Assembly (NCBI GenBank): GCA_021809105.1
Contig: JAKBAM010000017.1
Location: 1 to 52,968 of the forward strand
Source of the DNA: Actinomycetes bacterium
GTDB lineage: Bacteria; Actinomycetota; Acidimicrobiia; Acidimicrobiales; Palsa-688
Reading direction: 5' to 3'
Length of the DNA: 52,968 bases
The notes under the pieces are model-generated. The model was not told the origin of the DNA. It saw nothing but the letters and a program-made list of their open reading frames with translations, and ran no database searches. Shown in pieces: positions 25,612-33,157 of this stretch. Numbering within the stretch: the first letter of the stretch is position 1; each line of letters begins with the position of its first letter. Made by a program: the position numbers and the translations under genes.

Positions 25612-27209
25612 CGGTCGCAGTGCGAGTCGGTGGACGCGGGACCACCCTCCCCGACAGCGCCCGCCGATTGCTACGGACCGTTACGGTGATCGTAGGGATC
25701 GTGGTGGTCTGGGAGCTACTCGCCACTACCGTGTTCGCGGGCCGGTTCGTGGTCCCGGCGCCGACCTCGGTGCTGACCACGGCGGCAAGGGACCACTTCT
25801 ACTACTCCGATGTCGTGGTCACCCTCGGGATCTCGTGGAAGGGATGGCTGATCGGGAATGGGGTGGCGCTGGTGCTCGCCGCCATATGCCTCATCCTGCC
25901 GGTGGCAGAAGGCGGCTTGATGACCTTGGGAGTGGCGACCTACTGCGTTCCGACGATCGCCGTGGGACCCCTGCTCGTGGTCCTCTACGGTTCCACGGGG
26001 GCGAAGATGCTCATGTCGGCCCTGTCGGTCTTCTTCGTGACGCTGGTTGCTGCGGTCGCCGGCCTGCGGGCGGCATCTCCGACGACGCTCGAGGCGGTCA
26101 CGGCGTTTGGCGGCAACCGATGGCAGCAGCTCGTCAAGGTCCGACTGCGCGCCAGCATCCCGATCCTGGCCTCCGGCCTTAGCATCTCGGCGCCCGCCGC
26201 CATCCTCGGCACCATGATCGGCGACTACCTCGGGGGGGCCAAAGGCCTCGGTGTCGTCATGCTCCAAGCGCAGCAGCAGCTCGCCGTCAGCCGCACGTGG
26301 GCGATCGCCTTGGTCAGCACAGGCGTGTGCGGGCTGGCGTTCGGTGTCACGGCGGCGGTCGCTCGCCGCCTGGGAGCTCACGTCGAGGCGCCGCTCGACC
26401 GCGGGACCACCCCGTCCCGGGACCACCGCCCCCGGCCCGTCGGCCTCGGCCTGGCGGTGGTCCGGATCCTGGCAGTGGTGGCCTTTGGGCTGTTGGTGTG
26501 GGAGCTGCTCGTACGATCGAGTGGGCTCTCCTCGTACTTCGTGAAGTCGCCGGTCGATGTGTGGCGCTACGCCGTGAGCGGACCGCTCGCCGGCAGCCAC
26601 CGCCACGCCCTGCTCCAAGGCCTCGCTCACACCGGGCGCGACGCCGGCGTGGGGTGGCTGGTAGGGACAGCCACCGCCGTGGTCGCCGCCTCGGCGCTGA
26701 CGTTGCTACCCGCAGTGGGAGCGGCGGTCATGCCGTTCGTCATCGTCATGCGATCGGTGCCGCTGATCGCCATGTGCCCGCTGATCGGGCTGGTTTTCGG
26801 GCGGGGCCTGCTCGGCGTGACGCTCATCGCCGCAATCGTGACCTTCGTTCCGTCGCTCGTCACCATCGTCGACGGGCTGCGGAGCGCCCCGGGTGCGGCG
26901 ATGGACGTCGTCGAATGCTTCGGCGGGGGCCGGTTGTCGGCGCTGGTCAAGGTTCGCCTCGCATTTTCCTCCCCGGCCCTTTTCGCGGCGGCCAAGATCT
27001 CCATGCCCGGCGCCGTCCTCGGCTCGGTCCTGGCCGAATGGCTGATAACCGGTCACGGGCTCGGCTATGCCATGGCCTACGACGTCATATCCAGCGACTA
27101 CGGCAACCTGTGGACTGCCATAGCCGTGCTGCTCGTGGTCTCCCTCGCCCTGTACTTCCTGGTCGGCGCCATCGAGAATGCGGTCCGCTACAGGGTTTGG
27201 GGCGCGTGA
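25608..27209 (+). CDS. Fused double ABC permease
   Basis: This 533-aa protein consists of two complete SsuC/TauC-like permease domains in one chain, joined near residue 265 by a hydrophilic linker (PSRDHRPRPVG). Each half has about six TM helices and its own ATPase-contacting EAA loop. These are EAVTAFGGNRWQQLVKVRLRAS in the first half, ending in the domain's own conserved tail (GTMIGDYLGGAKGLG), and VVECFGGGRLSALVKVRL in the second, followed by SVLAEWLITGHGLG. Relatives usually encode a single 250-280-aa permease that homodimerises. The halves differ, so the membrane pore should be a built-in heterodimer. The GTG start overlaps the ATPase stop and its stop overlaps the amidase GTG. Confidence 0.93.
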   Translation: MTVAVRVGGRGTTLPDSARRLLRTVTVIVGIVVVWELLATTVFAGRFVVPAPTSVLTTAARDHFYYSDVVVTLGISWKGWLIGNGVALVLAAICLILPVAEGGLMTLGVATYCVPTIAVGPLLVVLYGSTGAKMLMSALSVFFVTLVAAVAGLRAASPTTLEAVTAFGGNRWQQLVKVRLRASIPILASGLSISAPAAILGTMIGDYLGGAKGLGVVMLQAQQQLAVSRTWAIALVSTGVCGLAFGVTAAVARRLGAHVEAPLDRGTTPSRDHRPRPVGLGLAVVRILAVVAFGLLVWELLVRSSGLSSYFVKSPVDVWRYAVSGPLAGSHRHALLQGLAHTGRDAGVGWLVGTATAVVAASALTLLPAVGAAVMPFVIVMRSVPLIAMCPLIGLVFGRGLLGVTLIAAIVTFVPSLVTIVDGLRSAPGAAMDVVECFGGGRLSALVKVRLAFSSPALFAAAKISMPGAVLGSVLAEWLITGHGLGYAMAYDVISSDYGNLWTAIAVLLVVSLALYFLVGAIENAVRYRVWGA

Positions 27210-28696
27210 CGAAAGCCTCGGCCGGACTGCGGGCCGTTGCCACCCTGCCGCCCCCCCGCGAGCCGGTCGGTTGGCCCGCGTGGCGACTACGAGAGGAGGT
27301 CGCCTCGGGGCGCCTGGGTGTTGTGGACGTGGTCCAGGCCCACCTGGATCGCCTCGACGAGGTGCAGCCGTGGCTCAACGCCGTCGTAGCGGTCCGGCGC
27401 GGCGCAGCGCTCGCGGACGCCGAGGCCATCCAATCCCGGCTGGACGCCGGGCAGGCGGCCGGTCCGCTGTGCGGCGTGCCGTTCACCGCCAAGGACGTGG
27501 TTGCCACCGCCGGGGTGCCGACCTGCTGCGGCAGTGCGGCTTTCGGCGGTAACGTACCAGAGGTCGATGCCGTGGCGGTCGGACGCCTCCGCGCCGCCGG
27601 CGCGGTGCTGATCGCCAAGACGAACTGCCCCGAGCTCGCCTTCGGGGTGACCACCGACAACGAGACCTACGGTGCCACTCGGAGTCCTTGGGGGTTTCAC
27701 AGCCCTGGAGGCTCTTCCGGTGGGGAAGCGGCGCTCTTGGCGGCGGGCGCCTCCGCCCTCGGGGTCGGCACGGACTACGGGGGCTCGCTCCGCTGGCCGG
27801 CGCAGTGCTGCGGGGTCCTTGCGCTTCGACCCGGCGTCGGGGCCGTCGACGGGACGGGACAGCTTCCCGAGCGCGGCGGGCGGATGGACGGGCGTCCCGG
27901 TCCTGCGTACGGGTCCGACAGCGTCCAGCGCCACTTCCAGGTCATCGGACCGCTGGCACGCAGCGTCGCCGACCTGGCCACCGCGCTGGCGGTCATGCAG
28001 GGCGCCGACCCGGCAGCGGTCTCCTCCGCCTTCACTGGTTCCAACCCAATCCGGCCCGAACTCCTCGAGGGCGTGCGGATCGGGTGGGTGTCGCGGGAGG
28101 ACACCCAGGCCGTGGGTGCCGGCGTGAGCAGCGTGCTCCGGGCCGTCGTCTCCGGGATGTCGGTGGCCGGAGTCGCGACCGAACCGGTCGAAGGACTGCT
28201 CGACGGCCTCCACGGGATCTTCAACGCTCTGCGTGCTACCGATCCGATGAACGATCTCCGCGCGGCGATCGGCCTGCGCTCGGGCTGCCTGGGGGCTGCG
28301 GCGCGTGCAGTCCTCGACACAGCTCCGCAATCGTCCGCAGATCCGGCGCCGCTGTGGGCCTCGCTCCGACGACGGCGCGACGAGGTGATGGCGCAGCTCG
28401 CGGTGACACCGGTGGTGCTGTTCCCCGTGTCCCCCGCCCCGGCTTGCGACCTCGAAGGGTCCGGTGATGTTGACGGTCAGCACGTCGAGGGCTTCGCGCT
28501 GATGGCTCAGTGCCGTGCGGTCAGCGCGTTGGGGGTGCCCGCCTTGAGCATCCCGGTCGGCTCGGATCGCCACGGCCTTCCGGTAGCGATCCAGGTGCTC
28601 GCCTCGCCAGGCGGCGAGCAGCTGCTCCTCCTGGTCGGCCGGATGCTCGAGCGATTGTATGGGGGACGGCAAGAGCCTCCGTGGCTGGACCGATGA
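27206..28696 (+). CDS. Amidase-signature hydrolase (AtzE/AtzF/ureidomalonase-like candidate)
   Basis: This 496-aa Ser-cisSer-Lys amidase hydrolyses a C-N amide bond. The triad is complete: Lys96 in VPFTAKDVV, the cis-Ser in HSPGGSSGGEA (170-171) and nucleophile Ser194 in GTDYGGSLRWPA. It lacks the extra C-terminal domain of AtzF allophanate hydrolase and is close in length to AtzE. It sits between an importer and a cyanuric acid amidohydrolase/barbiturase homologue. It may therefore act on the ring-opened product, either ureidomalonate (releasing urea for the nearby urease) or carboxybiuret. No small AtzG-like partner is visible. Substrate is inferred from context only. Confidence 0.87.
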   Translation: MTKASAGLRAVATLPPPREPVGWPAWRLREEVASGRLGVVDVVQAHLDRLDEVQPWLNAVVAVRRGAALADAEAIQSRLDAGQAAGPLCGVPFTAKDVVATAGVPTCCGSAAFGGNVPEVDAVAVGRLRAAGAVLIAKTNCPELAFGVTTDNETYGATRSPWGFHSPGGSSGGEAALLAAGASALGVGTDYGGSLRWPAQCCGVLALRPGVGAVDGTGQLPERGGRMDGRPGPAYGSDSVQRHFQVIGPLARSVADLATALAVMQGADPAAVSSAFTGSNPIRPELLEGVRIGWVSREDTQAVGAGVSSVLRAVVSGMSVAGVATEPVEGLLDGLHGIFNALRATDPMNDLRAAIGLRSGCLGAAARAVLDTAPQSSADPAPLWASLRRRRDEVMAQLAVTPVVLFPVSPAPACDLEGSGDVDGQHVEGFALMAQCRAVSALGVPALSIPVGSDRHGLPVAIQVLASPGGEQLLLLVGRMLERLYGGRQEPPWLDR

Positions 28697-28735
28697 TCCA
28701 CTCCAGATGCTTCGATACGAGGGAGAGAGCGAACG

Positions 28736-29872
28736 ATGGCATATCTGAAAGCGGCGATGCACGTGGTGCCGATGCTGGCGCCGAGCGATACCGCGTCGTT
28801 GCGGGAGCTGCTGGCATCGGGGTCGGTCGACCCTGCCACAGTGGTCGCCCTCATCGCGAAGTCCGAAGGCTCCGGCCTCCACAACGACTTCGGCCGGGTG
28901 TTCGCTGATGTCTCGCTGCGGACTGCCCTCGCAGAGGCGAGGGGGTGCACGCCCGATGACATAGGGGAGGAGGTGACGGTGGCGGTCTCGGGGGGCGCCC
29001 CCGGGGTGATATCCCCCCACGTCACCGTCATCACCCAGGAGGAGGTGGAGACCCTGCCCCCCGGGCTCCCCGGTGTGGGTCTGGTGGTCGGCCGGTCGCA
29101 CACGAGTGAGATCCTGCCCGAGGACATCGGGCGCGGAGCACAGGTGGACAAGGTGGCCGAGGCGGTCCGAGCTGCTATGGCCGACGCACGCGTGACCGAT
29201 CCCGGCGACGTGCACATGGTCCTGGTCAAAGGGCCCGCGCTGTCGACCCGGGCCGTCGCCGATGCGGCCGCCCGGGGCCAATCGGTGGTCACCCAAGACT
29301 TCGGCATCGGGCCCATGGGCTCCATGTGCTGGTCCAACGACGCAGCCGCGCTCGGCGTCGGCGTGGCCCTCGGCGAGATCGACGCCACCAAGGTGACCGA
29401 CGACCGGATCCGTCACGACTGGACCCTTTACTCCGCTGTGGCCGCCACGTCATCGGGCGGCGAGAAGCGAGTTGGAGATGTGCTGTTGCTGGCCAACAGT
29501 CCCGACTCGGCCAGCGAGCTGCGGGTCGGCCATGGGATCACCTCCGACCTGGCTGACACCGGTGGGGTCAAGGCCGCTCTTCGCGGCAGCGGGCTCGACT
29601 TCGACTGCTGCCCGAGCGAGGAGGACCGCCGCCGGGTGGTGCAGGTGTTCGCCAAGTTCGTGTTGCCCGGCACCGACGTGCTCCGCGGCCGGCACATCAC
29701 CGTCCTCGATGACCACGAGGCCCACCATGTGGCCAAGGCGGTCGGGGGCGCGCTGGTGGTGAGCGTGACGGGCGAACCGATGTCGTTCATCTCCGGTGGA
29801 GAGCGCAACTCCCACATGGGACCCCCCGGCGGCAACCCCGTCGCCGCCGTCGTGCGCCGGGTACAGCCATGA
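28736..29872 (+). CDS. Ring-opening amidohydrolase: cyanuric acid amidohydrolase/barbiturase family
   Basis: This 378-aa enzyme opens a cyclic imide or s-triazine ring. Its three-fold pseudo-repeat architecture shows in three Ser-Gly-Gly motifs: SGGAPGVISPH (Ser85), SSGGEKRVGD (239-240) and ISGGERNSHMGPPGGNP (Ser353). These pair with Lys42 (LIAKSEG), Lys165 (VLVKGPAL) and a likely third lysine near 307. Length is typical of the family. GAGGGAGAG precedes the ATG. The family is small and catabolic, with cyanuric acid and barbituric acid as the known substrates. Sequence alone does not separate the two. Urease and an amidase nearby favour barbiturate to ureidomalonate to urea plus malonate. The stop overlaps the GntR ATG. 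Confidence 0.9.
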   Translation: MAYLKAAMHVVPMLAPSDTASLRELLASGSVDPATVVALIAKSEGSGLHNDFGRVFADVSLRTALAEARGCTPDDIGEEVTVAVSGGAPGVISPHVTVITQEEVETLPPGLPGVGLVVGRSHTSEILPEDIGRGAQVDKVAEAVRAAMADARVTDPGDVHMVLVKGPALSTRAVADAAARGQSVVTQDFGIGPMGSMCWSNDAAALGVGVALGEIDATKVTDDRIRHDWTLYSAVAATSSGGEKRVGDVLLLANSPDSASELRVGHGITSDLADTGGVKAALRGSGLDFDCCPSEEDRRRVVQVFAKFVLPGTDVLRGRHITVLDDHEAHHVAKAVGGALVVSVTGEPMSFISGGERNSHMGPPGGNPVAAVVRRVQP

Positions 29873-30576
29873 GTGCCGGCGCAGGACCCCAGCGACACGA
29901 GCCGACCGTCAAGATCGAGCAGCCGAGCCTGGTGGACCTGGCCACCAGCAAGATCCGGGAGCTGTTGCTGGCAGGAGTCATCAAACCCGGTGAGCGGGTC
30001 GGGGAGGAGTGGCTGACCTCCCGACTTGGCATAAGCCGGCCGCCCCTGCGCGAGGCAATGCAAGTCCTGGTGCAGCAAGGGCTACTGGTGCGCCTGCCTC
30101 GCCGGGGAGTACGCGTGGTGTCTCTAAGCGAATCCGACATACTGGACATCTACTCATTGCGGTCCGTCCTCGACCAGTTCGCCCTGAAGCTCGGCGTGCC
30201 GGTCAAGGAACCCGCTGATCTCGAACCGCTGCGCCTTGCCCTGGTCGAGATGCGAGAGTCAGCGGAATCGGGAGACCATCCGCGCTACGTAGAGGCCAAC
30301 CGTCAGTACCACATCGGCCTCATCGCGCTGGGGGGTAACAGCCGGCTGCTGAGCACCTACGAGATGCTCATGAACCAGATGCAGCTCCTCATGAGCGTCA
30401 ACCTCTCCCGCGAGTCAGCCGCCGACCGGGAGATGGGAGTGCGCCGCCATGAGGAGCTGCTCGAGGCGATCGAGAGCGGAGACCTCGACCTCGCGCTCGG
30501 AGCCCTCGAAGCTCACGGGGAGCAGCGTTTCCTTCGAGGCGATATCGCCGACCTGGACCCGGGATCACTCATATGA
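29869..30576 (+). CDS. GntR-family regulator with FCD ligand domain
   Basis: This transcription factor has 235 aa. The N-terminal winged helix (about 18-88) has LATSKIRELLLAGVIKPGERV, LTSRLGISRPPLREAM and the wing LLVRLPRRGVRVVSLS. The C-terminal all-helical FCD domain (about 95-225) has IYSLRSVLDQFAL, NRQYHIGLIALGGN and HEELLEAIESGDLDLA. The Asp/His positions are those expected for metal-assisted ligand binding. It overlaps both neighbours (ATGA), so it is a member of the operon it probably controls. The TGT-N2-ACA palindromes ahead of the binding-protein gene are the likely operators. The inducer may be a pathway intermediate. Confidence 0.93.
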   Translation: MSAGAGPQRHEPTVKIEQPSLVDLATSKIRELLLAGVIKPGERVGEEWLTSRLGISRPPLREAMQVLVQQGLLVRLPRRGVRVVSLSESDILDIYSLRSVLDQFALKLGVPVKEPADLEPLRLALVEMRESAESGDHPRYVEANRQYHIGLIALGGNSRLLSTYEMLMNQMQLLMSVNLSRESAADREMGVRRHEELLEAIESGDLDLALGALEAHGEQRFLRGDIADLDPGSLI

Positions 30577-31778
30577 GCCGCTCGGAGGCGCCCCGCCGAC
30601 CGGGTCGCTCTCTGCTGCAACTGCCCGGCCCGACCAACGTGCCCGACGAGGTCCTGCGGGCGATCGCCGCTCCGACCATCGACCACCGGGGCAAGGCCTT
30701 CGCCGGCATCGCCACGAGCGTTCTGGCCGATGTCAAACCCTTGTTCGGCACGACCGGACCCATCGCCCTCTACCCGGGGTCCGGCACCGGCGGTTGGGAG
30801 GCGGCTCTCGTCAACACCCTCTGCCCAGGCGACCGCGTCGTGGTCTGCGAGAACGGGTACTTCGCCGCGGGCTGGGCCCGGCTTGCAGGCAAGCTTGGGC
30901 TCGACGTGGGAATCCTCGCCGGGGAGTGGAACCGACCGCCGGACCCCGAGAGGTTAGGGGAGATCCTGCGAGCCGACGCCGCGCACCAAATTGCTGCCGT
31001 CCTGGCGGTTCACAACGAGACTTCGACAGGCATCGTTGCGGACATCGCGGCCATCCGCCGCGCCATCGACTCGGCTTCACATCCGGCGCTGCTCCTGGTG
31101 GACGCCGTGTCCTCGCTCGGAGCCATGCCGGTCAACCACGACGGGTGGTCCGCCGACGTAACGGTGACCGCCTCCCAAAAGGGGCTAATGCTCCCCCCGG
31201 GCCTGGTGCTCCTGGCAGTATCTGACAAGGCACGTGCTGCGAAGCGGACCTCTTCGCTGGCGGTTGGCTACTGGGACTGGGAGCCGATGCTCGCCGCCAC
31301 CGGGACCGGCTCGTTCCCCTACACCCCAGCCACCAACCTAGTCGTGGGCCTGCGGGCAGCAATGGACCGGATCCTCGAAGAGGGAGTCGACGAGGTTTTT
31401 GCCCGCCACCGGCGGCTGGCTGCCGCGGTGCGCAGCGCAGTCGAGGGCTGGGGCCTGGCTCTCCTGTGCGTCGACCCGAGCGCGTACAGCGACTCGGTCA
31501 CTGCGGTCGTGCTGCCCGAAGGGGCAACAGACGCCAAGGTCAAGGCGGCGCTGCTCGAGCGGTGGGCTGTCACCATCGGAGGAGGGCTCGGTCGCCTGGC
31601 GGGTGGTTGCCTGCGCATCGGCCACCTCGGCGACGTCGACGAGCTCATGATCATCTCCGCCCTGGCCGCGATGGAGATGGAGCTGCCCTGGCAGTCCATT
31701 CCGGTCCGCCCTGGTGGGGTTCAGGCGGCGATGCAGGTCCTCGGGGCGGCTCCGATCGACTCCGCACTGCCGGCGTAA
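30573..31778 (+). CDS. Class V PLP aminotransferase (serine/ureidoglycine-glyoxylate aminotransferase type)
   Basis: This 401-aa pyridoxal-phosphate enzyme uses glyoxylate or a related keto acid. The family signature LPGPTNVPDEVLRAIAAPTI with DHRG, the PLP contacts YPGSGTGGWEAAL and VHNETSTG, Asp177 in LLVDAVSSLG and Schiff-base Lys203 in TASQKGLMLPPG are present. Such enzymes include serine-glyoxylate aminotransferase and PucG, which converts ureidoglycine plus glyoxylate to oxalurate and glycine in purine degradation. It is the last gene of the importer/amidase operon, with uricase nearby. A PucG-like role is therefore attractive, but not proven by residues I can see. Confidence 0.88.
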   Translation: MSRSEAPRRPGRSLLQLPGPTNVPDEVLRAIAAPTIDHRGKAFAGIATSVLADVKPLFGTTGPIALYPGSGTGGWEAALVNTLCPGDRVVVCENGYFAAGWARLAGKLGLDVGILAGEWNRPPDPERLGEILRADAAHQIAAVLAVHNETSTGIVADIAAIRRAIDSASHPALLLVDAVSSLGAMPVNHDGWSADVTVTASQKGLMLPPGLVLLAVSDKARAAKRTSSLAVGYWDWEPMLAATGTGSFPYTPATNLVVGLRAAMDRILEEGVDEVFARHRRLAAAVRSAVEGWGLALLCVDPSAYSDSVTAVVLPEGATDAKVKAALLERWAVTIGGGLGRLAGGCLRIGHLGDVDELMIISALAAMEMELPWQSIPVRPGGVQAAMQVLGAAPIDSALPA

Positions 31779-31879
31779 GACTGGCCGACTTCTCGGTTGC
31801 TCTTGTGAGGCCGGAGGGCAAGCACCCGATCGCGCCGCCGGAAGTCCCGACAAGTCGGCGGGGTGCGCCCTGCCCCCGA

Positions 31880-32848
31880 TCAGAACGGCAGGCGGCGGCG
31901 GAGCAACTGCGGCAGCGCAGCCCGACCCTCGACGGGTCGGAAGTCACTGGCGACTGCCGTCAGGTGGGCGTGCTCGTCGTCGGAGAGGTCCAGGTCGGCC
32001 GCCTCGGCGTTGCGTTCCAACTGCTCGACGCTGCTGGCTCCCGGGATTGCCACGACATTGGGATGTCGTATGACCCAGGCTACGGCCACCTGCGCCGGGG
32101 TGGCCTGATGACTGACGGCCACCTCCCGGAGAGCGTCCAGGAGAGGGGTGGCACGGGTCAGGTTCTCCGGCAGGAACAGCGGGTTCATGGTCCGCACGCC
32201 GCCGGTGGGCGCGTGGGTGTGGTCGTATCGAGCCGACAGCAAGCCTTGGCCGAGGGGGCTGTAGGCGATCACCAGCCGGTCATGATCCGACGCCCATGGA
32301 ATGAGGTCTTCGAGGGGTCGCCGGTCGACGAGGCTGAAGCGGACCTGATTGGACAGCACCGGGCTCCCGAGGGCTGACTCGGCTGACTGCCAGCGCGCCA
32401 GCGAGAAGTTGCTCACGCCCACGTGGCGCACCCTGCCATCCGCCAAGAGGGGGCGCATCCCGTCCATCTGGGTGCGGATGGGGACCACCGGGTTGGGCTG
32501 GTGGATCTGGTAGAGGTCGACGCTGTCGACCCCCAGCCGGCGGGCGCTGCCCCTCTCCCGCCATGCGACGACGGGGCCCACCGGCGCCACCGGGAACAGC
32601 TTGGTGGCGATGAAAGCCTCGTCGCGGCGGCCGGCGATGGCCTGTCCGACTATGCGCTCTGATGCTCCGAGCCCATAGACCTCTGCAGTGTCGACCAGGT
32701 TGATGCCGAGGTCCAGCGCTCGGCCGATGATCCGGCCTGCCTCGCCTTTGGCGTAGCTCTCGCCGTAACCCCACTCGCGGGATCCGAACTGCCACGTGCC
32801 CACACCGATCACGGAGAGCCGTGCCCCGCCAGCCTCGAGGTATCTCAT
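31880..32848 (-). CDS. Aldo/keto reductase
   Basis: This NADPH-dependent (beta/alpha)8 oxidoreductase has 322 aa from ATG 32848. The catalytic tetrad is visible: Asp and Tyr in NLVDTAEVYGLG, Lys in FIATKLF and His in LYQIHQPNP. The cofactor region includes VIAYSPLGQGLLS and IPGASSVEQLERNAEA. It is close to the YghZ/voltage-gated potassium channel beta-like group of general carbonyl reductases. It is convergent with the aminotransferase (101 bases between stops) and divergent from the GH43-like gene. The substrate cannot be told. The start codon marks the beginning of the family's conserved first strand. Confidence 0.93.
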   Translation of the reverse strand: MRYLEAGGARLSVIGVGTWQFGSREWGYGESYAKGEAGRIIGRALDLGINLVDTAEVYGLGASERIVGQAIAGRRDEAFIATKLFPVAPVGPVVAWRERGSARRLGVDSVDLYQIHQPNPVVPIRTQMDGMRPLLADGRVRHVGVSNFSLARWQSAESALGSPVLSNQVRFSLVDRRPLEDLIPWASDHDRLVIAYSPLGQGLLSARYDHTHAPTGGVRTMNPLFLPENLTRATPLLDALREVAVSHQATPAQVAVAWVIRHPNVVAIPGASSVEQLERNAEAADLDLSDDEHAHLTAVASDFRPVEGRAALPQLLRRRLPF

Positions 32849-32884
32849 GGTGGCTGAGCTTAGGCACGACGATCGGCAGTGGAT

Positions 32885-32988
32885 GGCACGGATCGGGTGG
32901 CACGGATCGGGTGGCACGGGTCGGGTGGCACCGGTCGGGTGGCACGGGTCGGGTGGCACGGGTACGACGCACGGCTACGACGCACGGC
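32885..32988. repeat. 14-bp tandem repeat (five copies) followed by a 13-bp repeat (two copies)
   Basis: GGCACGGRTCGGGT is repeated at 32885, 32899, 32913, 32927 and 32941 with at most one or two changes per unit, then decays. TACGACGCACGGC follows twice (32963-32975 and 32976-32988). The array lies in the 309-base gap between the divergent aldo/keto reductase and GH43-like genes, 37 bases upstream of the former's ATG. It looks like a minisatellite that grew by slippage. Confidence 0.92.
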
Positions 32989-33012
32989 TGAACGAAGCCC
33001 GAGACCCCCGAA

Positions 33013-33064
33013 CCTTCCGACATCAATAACCCGTGCTCTGGTGCGGGTTATTGATGTCGGAAGG
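33013..33064. repeat. Perfect 20-bp inverted repeat with a 12-base loop
   Basis: CCTTCCGACATCAATAACCC (33013-33032) is matched exactly by its reverse complement at 33045-33064. The loop GTGCTCTGGTGC could extend the RNA stem by four more pairs with two G-U wobbles, leaving a TCTG tetraloop. It lies between two divergent genes, so it terminates neither of them. No poly-T tract follows. Candidates are a REP-like or MITE remnant, a phage or integron-like recombination site, or a regulatory hairpin. With the tandem repeat next to it, it accounts for most of the 309-base gene-free gap. Confidence 0.9.
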
Positions 33065-33157
33065 AATGTCTGTCGGTGCATGCACCCTGCACCCACCTGA
33101 AGGACACGGCGCGAGGGCGCGACCGTTGCCCGCCGGTAGCCCGTTACGCTCCTGGGG

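Noticed and set aside
27287..29416. 709-codon minus-strand frame opposite the amidase and ring-opening enzyme
   Set aside because: It has antisense composition and no motifs; both plus-strand enzymes have full catalytic sets.
31779..31879. Possible terminator between the aminotransferase and the aldo/keto reductase (CCGCC...GGCGG and CCGAC-AA-GTCGG)
   Set aside because: The stems are short or have a two-base loop, and there is no T tract; too weak to call.
32885..33064. CRISPR array
   Set aside because: The units are contiguous 14-mers without spacers, and the nearby inverted repeat is a single hairpin; no cas genes are present.
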